Of a stretch of DNA of 64,000 bases, positions 1 through 9,205 are shown piece after piece. The position numbers and the translations under genes were made by a program. The notes beneath the pieces were generated by a model that was given only the letters and a program-made list of their open reading frames with translations, ran no database searches and had not been told where the DNA came from. The DNA comes from Murimonas intestini (GTDB lineage Bacteria > Bacillota > Clostridia > Lachnospirales > Lachnospiraceae), in the NCBI GenBank assembly GCA_003148945.1, contig QGGY01000006.1:124001-188000 (forward strand). Direction: 5' to 3'. Numbering within the stretch: the first letter of the stretch is position 1; every line of letters starts with the position of its first letter.

Positions 1-124
1 CCTTTGCATCCACAGTTTCTTTGTCCTCAGATTTGTCTGCGGCAGCCACAGTGGCGCTGCTGCCTCCTGCCAGTCCCAATACCAGCCCGCATGCCATAAT
101 AATTGATAAATACTTCCTCTTCAT
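1..124 (-). CDS. Secreted protein N-terminus, probably ABC solute-binding protein (partial)
   Basis: Only the first 41 codons are inside the window; the gene runs off the left edge. The start codon is the ATG at 124, with AAGGAGG about 8 bases upstream. The peptide begins MKRKYLSIIMACG and has a positively charged n-region, a hydrophobic core (about residues 5-20), and a Gly/Ala/Ser-rich stretch turning into an acidic, Lys/Glu-rich segment. This is a typical Sec signal followed by a solute-binding-protein linker. Cys12 could be a lipidation site, but the lipobox is poor. The gene lies downstream of a YesMN two-component pair, as CUT1 sugar-binding proteins often do, and is separated from it by a terminator. 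The solute-binding assignment is inference from signal and context only. Confidence 0.5.
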   Translation of the reverse strand, partial: MKRKYLSIIMACGLVLGLAGGSSATVAAADKSEDKETVDAK

Positions 125-222
125 GATTTCCTCCTTGTACTTTTGACTTGTGCTTCGTTTCTTGATAAACCTATTCTATCCTTTTTCACGTTTTTCTTCC
201 TTCATGATTTTTTGGCTTTCTT

Positions 223-257
223 TAAAAAATCATGGCATTTTTTAAAAACGCCATGAT
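223..257 (-). terminator. Intrinsic terminator after the YesMN operon
   Basis: On the minus strand an 8-bp perfect stem (ATCATGGC at 250-257 pairing with GCCATGAT read from 236-229), with an AT-rich 13-base loop, is followed by six U (A-run at 223-228). It lies about 50 bases after the response-regulator stop at 311 and should separate that operon from the solute-binding gene at 124. Confidence 0.75.
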
Positions 258-310
258 CTTTTATAAGCTCCAAATAAGATTTTCCCCGGAGTATTCAATT
301 TTTTTAGATT

Positions 311-1801
311 TTATTCTAGATTTTTAGGTAATCTCTGTCTGTATTCCTGAACCGTCAGCCCTGTCTCCTTTTTAAATATCGTACTGAAATAGGAAGCATT
401 CATTATTCCCACCCGCTCTGCTATCTCATAATTTTTCAGATTTGTCCGGGCGATCAGCTCCTTCGCTTTCTCAATGCGGATCTTATTCAGATACTCTGTG
501 ATGCTCTGGCCCGTCTCCTTATTAAACAGGTTCGAGAAGTAGCTTTCATTTAATGCAGCGTGTTCCGCTATCTCATGCAGGCAGATATCCCTGCCGTAGT
601 TCTGCCGCATGAACTGTATCCCTGCTGCCACACTGGAATGGAGCAGACCGTTCCTGCTTTTATTAAATATCTGTTCCAGATACTCACCCGTTAACCTGAC
701 CAGGTCATCCAGACGCACCATTTCAGCCATATGCTCCTTCATCCTGGCAAACTCCAGATTGCTGATAGGATAATTCAGATTCCGTGCCGCGGCATTCAGT
801 AGCAGCAGGCAGTTCCTCTGCTGGTGCTCCTCATCCGGCATCAGGTCCCGCATCTTCTCTGTCAGCCCACCTAAGGCCTTAAGAGCCGTCTCCAGACTGC
901 AGATGTCCTTATATGACTCTTCTTTTTCCATATAGTCCAGTGTCCGGCCCTCATAACCGTCCTTTATGTCATCCCAGGAGAGTACTTTAGTCCTTTGTAA
1001 AAAGCTTCCTGTCACAGCGGCTTTCCGGGCCTGCGCGTAACTCTCCGGCAGCTGTGCCGTCTCTGTGCACAAACTGCTGCATCCTGCCAGATAGTCTTCT
1101 CCCTTTAACAAACTTTCTATTCTGGCACACAGGCTGTACCTGTATTCTATCTGTTTCTTTATACTGTGCTCCGCTTTTGCCGGTACAAGAAGTATATTCC
1201 ACTCTTTCTCATGAAGCTCAAGCAGACTCTCCTCCAGCCAGCAGTTCTTACTGCCAAAGCTGCCTTTCCACTCCTGATCCAGATTCCTGACAGCAAACAG
1301 GCAGCCTCCCCTGCTGCCGTCCAGACTCAGATCCAGGAATCTGCCGGCCCTTTCTTCCAGTTTTCCGCCCTTTAAGAATTTAAGTATCTCCTCCTGAAGC
1401 CACCCTTCCTTTGCAAGGCCGGCCATATGCTTATTCCAGGAACTGCTGATTATTTCTCCGATGTCTTCTTTTTCTATATCCTGCTTCAGTATATAGTCAC
1501 TGGCGCCCAGCTTCAGGGACTCTTTTACGAATTCAAAGTCATCGTATGCTGAAAGGGCAATGATCAAAATATCCGGATGCTTCTCTCTGAGCATAGCAGT
1601 CAGTTCAATCCCGTTCATGACCGGCATACTCATATCTGTAACTACCACCTCCACGGGCTGTGATTCTACAAATTCCAGGGCTGCTGCTCCATGCACAGCC
1701 TCCCCTGCTATTTCAAACCCATGGCTCTCCCAGTCTACAAACTTTTTTATAGCAAAACGGAAAAACTTATCATCCTCCACAATCAATACACGTTTTTTCA
1801 T
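311..1801 (-). CDS. YesN-type response regulator, receiver plus AraC DNA-binding domain
   Basis: A 496-residue cytoplasmic transcription factor. Residues 1-120 are a CheY-like receiver (acidic pair near residues 10-11, phospho-acceptor Asp56 in VTDMSMP, conserved Lys after ILK near residue 105). The middle 250 residues are an unclassified linker, and the last 100 residues hold two helix-turn-helix motifs of the AraC/XylS type, ending in the family signature around TIFKKETGLTVQEYR. The length fits the YesN family (about 500). The start overlaps the end of the upstream sensor kinase by 32 bases, so the two are translationally coupled and should be partners. By family behaviour it probably activates a nearby sugar transporter gene, perhaps the solute-binding protein at 1-124. 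The exact target is not visible. Confidence 0.93.
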   Translation of the reverse strand: MKKRVLIVEDDKFFRFAIKKFVDWESHGFEIAGEAVHGAAALEFVESQPVEVVVTDMSMPVMNGIELTAMLREKHPDILIIALSAYDDFEFVKESLKLGASDYILKQDIEKEDIGEIISSSWNKHMAGLAKEGWLQEEILKFLKGGKLEERAGRFLDLSLDGSRGGCLFAVRNLDQEWKGSFGSKNCWLEESLLELHEKEWNILLVPAKAEHSIKKQIEYRYSLCARIESLLKGEDYLAGCSSLCTETAQLPESYAQARKAAVTGSFLQRTKVLSWDDIKDGYEGRTLDYMEKEESYKDICSLETALKALGGLTEKMRDLMPDEEHQQRNCLLLLNAAARNLNYPISNLEFARMKEHMAEMVRLDDLVRLTGEYLEQIFNKSRNGLLHSSVAAGIQFMRQNYGRDICLHEIAEHAALNESYFSNLFNKETGQSITEYLNKIRIEKAKELIARTNLKNYEIAERVGIMNASYFSTIFKKETGLTVQEYRQRLPKNLE

Positions 1802-3629
1802 CTTCTCTTACCTTTCCCGGGATGATCATAGTCACTGTTGTTCCCTTCCCTGGAATGCTGTCGATCTCATAGATAAAGCCTTCCTGATAAATCATCTTCA
1901 GCCGCTGTATGATATTTATAATCCCGATCCCATTAAAGCCTTTATACTTTTCAGTTTTATTTTCCTGCATCTTTCTGCGCAAGTCAACTAATTTTTCCTT
2001 TGGCATCCCCATGCCGTTATCCTTTATGGTGATATGAAGCCTGTCCTCCAGCACTTCCCCCTCTATACGTATCACCCCGTCGTTCCTGGAGTTATCCAGT
2101 CCGTGAAGGATACTGTTTTCAATAAAGGGCTGCAGGATAAAACCGATAATACTAAACTCCCCGGCTTCCTTTGTAACGTCATATTCTACTGTAAAAGCAT
2201 CCTCATATCTCTGCTTCTGTATATAGACATAATTTTTGATGTAATCTATCTCATCCCTGAAATATATGAACTTATTTGCATTTTTCACAGTAAACCGCAG
2301 CAGATTTATCAGGGCGTCCGCCAGCCTGGCTATTTCCTCCTGCTCCTTCTCATAGGCCAGCCATTTCAGGGAACCCAGAGTATTGTAAAGAAAATGGGGA
2401 TTGATCTGTGCCTCCATCACCTGATACTGGAGCTCCTGTTTTTCTTCCTGATCCCTTCTTGCCAGCTCATTCAGCTCATTTATTTTAAGTCCCATATGGT
2501 TAAACTGCAGGATAAGCATGCCAATCTCATCGTAAGATGCAGGAGAGAGCACCTTGGAATAATTTCCTGTCTCATACTGGCGCATTCCAGTCTCGATGAT
2601 CTTCAGGTTCTTTTCTATCATCCTGTACAGGGCATATGCCGCAGCCATTCCCACGCACAGTATCACCAGCATTGTCACGATCACCTTTGGGATCACCTGA
2701 TTCGCTTTTTCCATTATAACTGAATATGGTATAAAACACATAATATTCCACTGGTACTTCACTGTTCTCAGCGGAATTGCCAGATACTGCTCTTCAGCTA
2801 TCCTCTTCGTGGTCGTATAAATATAGTATTTCCCCTGTTCATAAGACAGATAATACTGCAGATCCTCTTCTTTAAGCTCCAGTTCATTATTCCTGTAGAT
2901 CAGTCCGTCAGAGCCTGCCACTACAATATTTTTATTCTCCACAAAGGGATTGGCGTCATCACCGCAGTCAAAAAAACTGTCAGAGACGGCAAATATTATG
3001 ATCCCCTTGTCCTCTGTCTTCTGGCTGCTGTTAAGGGGAGTCATCCGCCTGATAAAATAGACCTGCCCGTTCCTCTGTGTCCATTTAACAGGGCTTGTTC
3101 CGCTCACCTCATCCCGGAACAGATCCAGCACCTCTTTTGCCTTCGCTTTTCCTATCTTCTCATCTGCCAGCACCTGATTGTATACATAAACCTCCCCGGA
3201 CCCGGATTCCATAACAGCAAAATCAGAATATTTATAAAGTATATTATACATAAACATGCTGCTGTTAAATGCAGCCTCATCTAACGTATGGTTCCACTTG
3301 TTCCCTTCCTCATCTGTGCCGTCCAGAATTGCCATGATCTCTTTTTTATGGGACAGCGAATAGGAGGCATCCTGAAAATCATAGACCCTCTCATCCATTC
3401 TCGTCCCTATCTGTTTCATGAGACTGACAGCAGAATCCTGGGCATTCAGGGTCAGAGCCTTCCTCATGCTCATATAGCTCATGCTCCCTATGGCAACGCT
3501 GCATACAACAGCAGACAGGGCCAGATAGGCATAAAGCTTTGTCCTGATCCTGGAATCTCTTATCTTTTTCCAGATGTACAGCTTATATATGTGGAATCTG
3601 CCTTTTATTTTCTGTTTATCCTCTTTCAT
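1770..3629 (-). CDS. YesM-type sensor histidine kinase
   Basis: A 619-residue membrane sensor kinase. One membrane segment lies near residues 33-53 and a second near 315-335, enclosing about 260 extracellular residues that look like a Cache-type sensor. A HAMP-like linker (about 340-390) follows. The kinase core is of the LytS/YesM class: phospho-acceptor His412 in NPHFLYNT, an N-box near ENSILHG, and glycine motifs DNGMGMP and GIGIINI. The length is normal for the family. The start lies 14 bases inside the end of the YczE-like gene and its stop is inside the response-regulator gene, so YczE, kinase and regulator form one operon. The signal is probably an extracellular sugar or sugar-binding protein, known for the family but not shown here. 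Confidence 0.93.
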   Translation of the reverse strand: MKEDKQKIKGRFHIYKLYIWKKIRDSRIRTKLYAYLALSAVVCSVAIGSMSYMSMRKALTLNAQDSAVSLMKQIGTRMDERVYDFQDASYSLSHKKEIMAILDGTDEEGNKWNHTLDEAAFNSSMFMYNILYKYSDFAVMESGSGEVYVYNQVLADEKIGKAKAKEVLDLFRDEVSGTSPVKWTQRNGQVYFIRRMTPLNSSQKTEDKGIIIFAVSDSFFDCGDDANPFVENKNIVVAGSDGLIYRNNELELKEEDLQYYLSYEQGKYYIYTTTKRIAEEQYLAIPLRTVKYQWNIMCFIPYSVIMEKANQVIPKVIVTMLVILCVGMAAAYALYRMIEKNLKIIETGMRQYETGNYSKVLSPASYDEIGMLILQFNHMGLKINELNELARRDQEEKQELQYQVMEAQINPHFLYNTLGSLKWLAYEKEQEEIARLADALINLLRFTVKNANKFIYFRDEIDYIKNYVYIQKQRYEDAFTVEYDVTKEAGEFSIIGFILQPFIENSILHGLDNSRNDGVIRIEGEVLEDRLHITIKDNGMGMPKEKLVDLRRKMQENKTEKYKGFNGIGIINIIQRLKMIYQEGFIYEIDSIPGKGTTVTMIIPGKVREDEKTCIDCGG

Positions 3630-4290
3630 AATTTTTACCTTTCGCCATACCCGATGCCAAAACAGGCCGGCTTACATGAATGTTCAAAAAGTCAATAAGC
3701 GGTCCCATAAAAAATGCCGTAATAATAGTGCCGGCCCCTACCATGGCTGCCAGCCCTGAGAGCTTACCTCCCGAAGCAAGATACAGTGCGCTGCCCAGGC
3801 ATACACAGACCAGGTCAGTAATGATACGGTTATATTTAAACTTCCCCTTCTTCCACGTATATGCAATAATAAGGGAGATGGCGTCATATGTGGAAACTCC
3901 CAGATTTGCAGTAATGTATAAAGATGAAGCAAGGCATAGAATACATATGCCGATCATAAGAAATAAAACCCTTCCCGGCAGTGAAAGCACAGGGAACAGC
4001 CCATAGAAGAATTTCCGGGAGAAGTCAATCACATATCCCTGAAAAAGCAGGGTCACAAATGTTCCGGGGCCGATGTAATGCTTATCTGCTATAAAGCTGA
4101 AGGTGAGCAGAATCAGGCTGAGCAGTACATAAAGCGTTCCAAACTTAAGCGGGACTGCAAAATCCAGGCCGCTCATAAAAGCCTGGAAAGGGTCTACGCC
4201 CAATTCCGCCCTTTTTAATATTCCTACACTGAATCCGGCAATCAGCACTCCCATCGTACTCATTACTAAACGTTTTGTTTTCTCTGTCAC
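3616..4290 (-). CDS. YczE/YyaS/YitT-type integral membrane protein
   Basis: A 224-residue hydrophobic protein with about six predicted membrane segments (roughly residues 9-28, 50-68, 75-93, 105-127, 155-175, 180-203). It carries a glycine/proline pattern typical of the YczE group, including LGVDPFQAF near residue 31 and LGVSTYDAISL near residue 131. The two similar motifs suggest an internal duplication of a three-helix unit. The function of the family is not firmly established. The gene overlaps the following sensor kinase by 14 bases and is the first gene of that operon, so it may be a transporter or an accessory to the sensor. Confidence 0.8.
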   Translation of the reverse strand: MTEKTKRLVMSTMGVLIAGFSVGILKRAELGVDPFQAFMSGLDFAVPLKFGTLYVLLSLILLTFSFIADKHYIGPGTFVTLLFQGYVIDFSRKFFYGLFPVLSLPGRVLFLMIGICILCLASSLYITANLGVSTYDAISLIIAYTWKKGKFKYNRIITDLVCVCLGSALYLASGGKLSGLAAMVGAGTIITAFFMGPLIDFLNIHVSRPVLASGMAKGKNYERG

Positions 4291-4319
4291 TTTTCCCTCT
4301 CCCCAAATCCTTATAATAG

Positions 4320-4349
4320 TTGATATAAAGTGTTTTTATGTATTATAAT
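4320..4349 (+). promoter_or_regulatory. Promoter for the AraC regulator
   Basis: TTGATA at 4320-4325 and TATAAT at 4344-4349 with an 18-base spacer match a sigma-A promoter reading toward the AraC gene at 4440, giving a leader of about 85 bases. The same AT-rich stretch could also hold the opposite-strand promoter of the YczE operon. Confidence 0.6.
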
Positions 4350-4439
4350 GTAAGGACGCAGCAGAAAAAATCATAATTACGCCATTTGTCATAATTATAA
4401 CGCCAGTTTTAAGGCTTTCCGGAAAAGGAGCACAGCAGG

Positions 4440-5336
4440 ATGATCGCAACTTCACTGAAGATGAATGAAAAAATGGAAGAACTGCTTCCCCGGGAAAATT
4501 CTTTCTTTCCCTTTACGGCATTTTACGAATCATACAGTATCTACACCGGCGGCAGCGTGCCATGGCACTGGCATCCTGATGTAGAATTCATGCTCCTTCT
4601 TCAGGGAAGTGTGAAGCTGTACACAAATAACCATACATACCTGCTGGGGCCAGGTGAGGCGGCATTCATAAATTCAAATATCCTCCACTATAAAGAAGCA
4701 ATAGAAGGCCCCGTTCCTGTATCTCTTAACCAGATTTTTGATGCGGGCCTGATTTCCGGAGGGTATAAAAGTATCTTTGAGCAGAAATATGTGTCCCCAA
4801 TCCTGCAGTGTAAGTCTCTGGAGGCCATGGCTTTTTATCCTGCTTTGCCCCGCCATCAGAAAATCCTGGAGCTGCTGAAGCATTCTTATGACCTGGCAGA
4901 GGAAGGGGGATTTGGCTATGAACTGGCAGTGCGGAGTGACTTGTCACTGGTATGGCGGCTGCTGTGCGAAGAAGCCGCGCCCGTCTTAAGCGAACCCAGA
5001 ATCACCTCAGGACGCAGGGAAGAACGCATTAAAAAAATGCTCCTGTTTATTCAGGAGCACTTCCATGATAAGATCTCTCTTGCACAGATTGCAGAAAGCG
5101 CCAATATCAGCGAGAGAGAATGCCTGCGATGCTTCAAACAGACATTAAATACAACCCCCTTTACGTATCTGTTGGAATACCGGATACGTATGGCAGCCAG
5201 GATGCTTTCAGAGACAGACATGCCTGTCACGGAGATCGCTCTGGCCTGTGGTTTTACGGGTGTGAGCTATCTGGGCAAACATTTTAAAATGATCATGGGC
5301 TGCACACCCAGTGAATACAGAGCAGGCCCGGAATGA
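4440..5336 (+). CDS. AraC family transcriptional regulator with cupin sensor
   Basis: A 298-residue regulator. Residues about 35-110 form a cupin-like ligand pocket (HWHPDVEFMLLLQG, then LGPGEAAFINSNILH). Residues about 195-298 carry the AraC double helix-turn-helix, including ISLAQIAESANISEREC and the C-terminal signature CGFTGVSYLGKHFK. This layout is common in regulators that bind a sugar. AAGGAG lies about 10 bases before the ATG, and a good promoter lies at 4320-4349. It is transcribed convergently to the GH115/ABC operon and ends in a strong terminator hairpin that starts inside its last codons. Its target could be that operon or the YczE operon; neither is proven. Confidence 0.9.
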   Translation: MIATSLKMNEKMEELLPRENSFFPFTAFYESYSIYTGGSVPWHWHPDVEFMLLLQGSVKLYTNNHTYLLGPGEAAFINSNILHYKEAIEGPVPVSLNQIFDAGLISGGYKSIFEQKYVSPILQCKSLEAMAFYPALPRHQKILELLKHSYDLAEEGGFGYELAVRSDLSLVWRLLCEEAAPVLSEPRITSGRREERIKKMLLFIQEHFHDKISLAQIAESANISERECLRCFKQTLNTTPFTYLLEYRIRMAARMLSETDMPVTEIALACGFTGVSYLGKHFKMIMGCTPSEYRAGPE

Positions 5337-5376
5337 ACCAGCTCCGGGCCTGCTGAAGTTATTACCCAAGTTTTTT
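5321..5376 (+). terminator. Intrinsic terminator of the AraC gene
   Basis: A perfect 12-bp inverted repeat (AGCAGGCCCGGA at 5321-5332, TCCGGGCCTGCT at 5343-5354) with a 10-base loop, followed 16 bases later by a T-run at 5371-5376. The left arm is inside the last codons of the AraC gene. On the opposite strand the hairpin lies just after the GH115 stop (5375), but there is no U-run on that side. Confidence 0.7.
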
Positions 5377-7393
5377 ATCTGTCCCACTTCTCCTCCATCA
5401 GCTCAAACAGCTCCTGATCCCTCAGATGGTTTTCCATATTCAGGATCAGCATAACTCTTCTGTCTTCCTCAGAATACAGAAATTCCCTCTGCCATCCGAA
5501 ATAATGCGGTCCGTCGCCCAGGCATCTGAGGAAGCTCATCAGCCCCTCCAGCACCCAGGCAGTCTGTTTTACATCTGTCAGGCATTCATTCTGATAAAAT
5601 CCATGCCATTTTCCATGTTCCCGGGACCGCATGGCGCTGTCCGCCTGCAGATAGCACTTCCTGGCTTTTCCTGCCAGATAAAACGCCTCCATATATTCTT
5701 CATCCAGAGCCGCCAGCAGGCTTTTGCAGACGAGCAGAGCCCCATGAAAGCAGCCGCAGTGTATTCTTGCCTGCAGCAGCAGCGAATCTCTGAACAGCTC
5801 CCTCTCTTCATCCAGCTCAGCCTCCGTCCTGCGGCATAGTGTCTCATATCTGCCGTAACCTTCCGCTGCTTTTTCACAATGTGCCTTATATCTTCCGATC
5901 TGTCCTCTCAGGCTGCCGCTCTCACCCAGCCAGAGCAGTTCCCGGGCACAGCTTTCTTTGTTCTTCAGATACTGGGATATGAGGATGCGCGCCGGATGAT
6001 TGGCATACTGTTCTCCCGCATGTTCATCTTCATGCTCACCATATGAGACAGCATTCCTGTGATACTCTTTAAAGCACTCTGCGATCCTCCCCGCATTCCT
6101 TTCACCATAATACCTTTTCACATACGCCATCCTGTGTGCCTCTGTATCAATGTCTCCATTTTTCCAAAACTCAGAAATCAGGTCCAGGAAGTATACATGA
6201 GGCTTTACATTAGAGCAGTTGATGATCCAGAAATTATCGGCTCCATGGCGTATGGCTTCCGTCAGTTCCTTTTTGACAAATTCCGGGGAGTTTGGCAGCA
6301 TAGTGATATGATTTGCAGCCTGCAGGTCATAGAAAGACACATGGTAATAGATTCCGTGCCTGCCTCCGGTATTGGCAGACGGCAGAGAATACACTCTGGG
6401 ATTGTGGTTATCCTGACGCCTTGTCACCATTTTCCCATATCCGTTATCCGCCCATATCTTAATGACATCTTCCGGCAGCTTCAGTAATCCTTCTTTATAC
6501 AGTTCCATCGTTTCCCCATACAGATTCGTACAGCAGGCTGCATCTTTATCTGCCGCCTTCACCATATCATACTGCATCCTGATCAGCCGGCTCATTAATT
6601 CCCCCCGGCTCTCTTCAGTCTGGTACTGCGGATCATTTACCCAAAAGGGACAGTCCCCCTGTCCCCTAAATCCCAGGTTCCAGATGACTTTCATCCCCTT
6701 CTGGGCCTCTATCCCCTCCTGCCACAGCTTCCTGAATTTATCAGGATACTCTGCAAAAGAGGGCTTCAGGCCGGGATAAGCTCTGGAAAACATCTGTGCC
6801 CCCAGAGGCTCTGCATGGTGATGAGTCACAAAAAGCCCCATCCTGGAAGCAAGCCCTCTGTATTTGCCGGAATTTTTATCAGTCCCTGGGATCACCATAT
6901 TTCCGCCCTGCCGCATGAGCGCCTCCAGAGCCATCTCCCAGGGTTCCTCCTTTCTCCTGTTTACACTCCATGTGTGAAGGAGGACCTCGTCATTGATAAA
7001 CCAGCCGCGGTATTTTATTCGGTACGGCTCTGACTGGTAATCGTAGTCCGCCTGCAGTACATATTCCTGCCTTGGGACAATCTTCTGGTCATTCCAGAAC
7101 CAGTAGTCATTGATACCCAGCACAGAACGGCTCACCTTATAAATGCCGTAAATAAATCCCAGGTCATCTCCCGCCTCGATGACAAGACTTCCATTTTCGC
7201 AGAACAGCCGGAAGCATTCACTCTGCTGCTCCAAACTAAATCGCAGAATTATTTCCGCCCCCTGCTTTTCCAAACAGGTTTTATCACAGGCCTTCCCAAG
7301 ATCTCTTTCCAGATTTCTGACAGCCCACTCTACAGGCCTTGAATGTATATCTGATGTGATCTTTGTGTTAATGTTAATTACCATATCTTTCAT
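5375..7393 (-). CDS. GH115-type glycoside hydrolase, short and without signal peptide
   Basis: A 672-residue protein resembling family GH115 (alpha-glucuronidases acting on xylan side chains). Landmarks in family order are RGWFINDE (129-136), the HHAEPLG motif (192-198), IWADNGYG (313-320) and the GIYYHVSFYD stretch (347-356). An N-terminal alpha/beta domain (1-115) precedes the barrel. Typical GH115 enzymes are secreted and over 800 residues; this one has no signal peptide and lacks the extra C-terminal domain, so it probably works in the cytoplasm on an imported oligosaccharide. It is the last gene of the ABC operon running from 10615 and starts 14 bases after the permease stop, with AAGGAG before the ATG. 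The substrate is not certain: a glucuronylated oligosaccharide is the family expectation. Confidence 0.8.
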   Translation of the reverse strand: MKDMVININTKITSDIHSRPVEWAVRNLERDLGKACDKTCLEKQGAEIILRFSLEQQSECFRLFCENGSLVIEAGDDLGFIYGIYKVSRSVLGINDYWFWNDQKIVPRQEYVLQADYDYQSEPYRIKYRGWFINDEVLLHTWSVNRRKEEPWEMALEALMRQGGNMVIPGTDKNSGKYRGLASRMGLFVTHHHAEPLGAQMFSRAYPGLKPSFAEYPDKFRKLWQEGIEAQKGMKVIWNLGFRGQGDCPFWVNDPQYQTEESRGELMSRLIRMQYDMVKAADKDAACCTNLYGETMELYKEGLLKLPEDVIKIWADNGYGKMVTRRQDNHNPRVYSLPSANTGGRHGIYYHVSFYDLQAANHITMLPNSPEFVKKELTEAIRHGADNFWIINCSNVKPHVYFLDLISEFWKNGDIDTEAHRMAYVKRYYGERNAGRIAECFKEYHRNAVSYGEHEDEHAGEQYANHPARILISQYLKNKESCARELLWLGESGSLRGQIGRYKAHCEKAAEGYGRYETLCRRTEAELDEERELFRDSLLLQARIHCGCFHGALLVCKSLLAALDEEYMEAFYLAGKARKCYLQADSAMRSREHGKWHGFYQNECLTDVKQTAWVLEGLMSFLRCLGDGPHYFGWQREFLYSEEDRRVMLILNMENHLRDQELFELMEEKWDR

Positions 7394-7406
7394 GGCTGTA
7401 TGCTCC

Positions 7407-8258
7407 TTATCCTTTTATACCGTCCATTGCGATTCCGTCAACAAGATACCTCTGGAATAAGATGAAAAACAGGATGACAGGAAGGAGGGATACCACCGAC
7501 ATTGCGAACAGTCCCCCATAATTGTTATATGAATTGGGATCCAGATACATATTCAATGCCAGAGGAATCGTAAACTTCTCTGCGCTGCTCATAAAAATCA
7601 GAGGCTGGAAAAAGTCCTGCCAGATCCAGTAAAATGCGAAGATCGTGGATGTGATGATAGCAGGGCGTACCACCGGTACCAGTATCCTGAAGAGGATAGC
7701 GACTCTTCCGCAACCGTCGATTTCAGCCGCCTCATCCAGTTCCCGCGGAATACCCTGGAAGAACTGCACCATCAGGAAGATAAAGAATGCTCCGCCAAAA
7801 AACCATGGCAGTATAAGGGATATTCTTGTATCTATCAGGTTCAGCTTTTTAAGGATTATGTACTGGGGCACTACCATCACCTGGGCCGGAATCATCATGG
7901 TCATCATCACGCATCCAAACCAGAAATTTCCAAATCGGAATCTGATCCTGGAAAAAGCGTAAGCCGCAAACAGCGATGTGGTAACGCATCCCACCACTCC
8001 CACTGCAGTAACTATCACCGAATTAAAGAGAAATGTGGTGAAGGGCACGCCTCCGACCCCTTCAAAACCGCTCAGATAGTTTGCCGCTGCATCCCAGACC
8101 TTGGGGATCAGGGAATACGCATCCTGAAACATGGTCTGGTTGCTTTTAAATGAACTGGCCACCAGCCAGAGGAGCGGATAGATCATTATAAATCCAAGAA
8201 GACACGCACCTATATGGAACCGTATTGAACGCAATCTCTGTTTTTTCTGCCTATTCAT
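7407..8258 (-). CDS. Carbohydrate ABC transporter permease, MalG/AraQ type
   Basis: A 283-residue inner-membrane permease with six predicted membrane segments. It has the binding-protein-dependent transport EAA loop (ELDEAAEIDGCGRVAILFRI, about residues 170-189) that contacts the ATPase. The C-terminus QRYLVDGIAMDGIKG is typical of the CUT1 MalG branch. It pairs with the MalF-type permease that begins upstream; only three bases separate the two genes. No ATPase gene is present in the operon, so a shared MsmK-type ATPase encoded elsewhere is expected, as known for many CUT1 systems in Bacillota. Confidence 0.93.
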   Translation of the reverse strand: MNRQKKQRLRSIRFHIGACLLGFIMIYPLLWLVASSFKSNQTMFQDAYSLIPKVWDAAANYLSGFEGVGGVPFTTFLFNSVIVTAVGVVGCVTTSLFAAYAFSRIRFRFGNFWFGCVMMTMMIPAQVMVVPQYIILKKLNLIDTRISLILPWFFGGAFFIFLMVQFFQGIPRELDEAAEIDGCGRVAILFRILVPVVRPAIITSTIFAFYWIWQDFFQPLIFMSSAEKFTIPLALNMYLDPNSYNNYGGLFAMSVVSLLPVILFFILFQRYLVDGIAMDGIKG

Positions 8259-8261
8259 TCT

Positions 8262-9179
8262 TTATTCCCTCCCAGCTTCATAATGGACCCAGCTTCCCTG
8301 CGTCTTAAACAGAACAATCGTGAATATACCCACGATGGCTACCAGGATCCACGCAAGGGCACAGCTGTAACCCATATCGAAATAATTAAACGCCCGCCTG
8401 TACAGATACAGCACATATGACAGGGTACTGTCAAGAGGCCCTCCGTCTGTGATAATATAGCTCTCTGTAAACACTCTGAACCCATTGATGATCTGCAGGA
8501 TCAGATTAAAGAATATAGTAGGAGTCAGCATTGGCAGCGTAATCTTTGTAAACATCTTCGCCGGCCTTGCGCCGTCTACCTGTGCTGATTCATACAGGGA
8601 ATACGGTATCTGCTTCAGGGCTGATAAGAAGATCAGCATAGATGATCCGAACTGCCAGACACCCATAAGTATGATCACGCCCAGAGACGTAGTCGTATTT
8701 CCCAGCAAAGAGGTAGTCTGGCTGATGCCGACTGCGTTCAGAAGGGACATGATAACACCCTGGTTTCCAAATATCTGCTTCCACACGACAGATACAGCGA
8801 TGCTGCCTCCTATGATAGAGGGCACATAGTATAATGTCCTGTAAAGTCCCAGCCCTTTATGCTTTTTATTCAGAAGCATCGCCACGAAAAGCGCAAAGGC
8901 AAGACGGAGGGGAACCAGCACAAGTACATAAATAAATGTAACTTTCAGAGACTGATAAAAGCTTTTATCCTTTGTAAAAGCCCGGATATAATTGTCTATA
9001 CCCACGAAGGACGGAGTATTCAGCAGGTTAAAATCTGTCAGCGAATAGTATATTGAGATGAACATGGGGATCATCCACATCAGAATAAAGCCGACAAGCC
9101 ACGGCGTGAGCATCAGATATCCTGCAATATTGTCTTTCCGCTTGTATGGGGATTTCCTTAAAGCTTTAGAATTTTTCAT
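8262..9179 (-). CDS. Sugar ABC transporter permease, MalF/UgpA type
   Basis: A 305-residue permease. A short basic N-terminus is followed by six predicted membrane helices, with the EAA loop SLYESAQVDGARPAKMFTKI near residue 205. TDGGPLDST (about residue 248) and the closing membrane helix are standard for the MalF branch of CUT1 transporters. It follows the solute-binding gene after a 65-base gap holding a stem-loop and precedes the MalG-type permease. Together they import an oligosaccharide, perhaps the substrate of the GH115-type enzyme encoded last in the operon. Confidence 0.93.
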   Translation of the reverse strand: MKNSKALRKSPYKRKDNIAGYLMLTPWLVGFILMWMIPMFISIYYSLTDFNLLNTPSFVGIDNYIRAFTKDKSFYQSLKVTFIYVLVLVPLRLAFALFVAMLLNKKHKGLGLYRTLYYVPSIIGGSIAVSVVWKQIFGNQGVIMSLLNAVGISQTTSLLGNTTTSLGVIILMGVWQFGSSMLIFLSALKQIPYSLYESAQVDGARPAKMFTKITLPMLTPTIFFNLILQIINGFRVFTESYIITDGGPLDSTLSYVLYLYRRAFNYFDMGYSCALAWILVAIVGIFTIVLFKTQGSWVHYEAGRE

Positions 9180-9205
9180 TTTTTCACCCTTTTCCTAAAA
9201 GAGAA

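Noticed and set aside
5321-5354. Perfect 12-bp palindrome considered as a recombination or attachment site.
   Set aside because: It has a T-run downstream and sits at a gene end, so an intrinsic terminator explains it; no recombinase gene is nearby.
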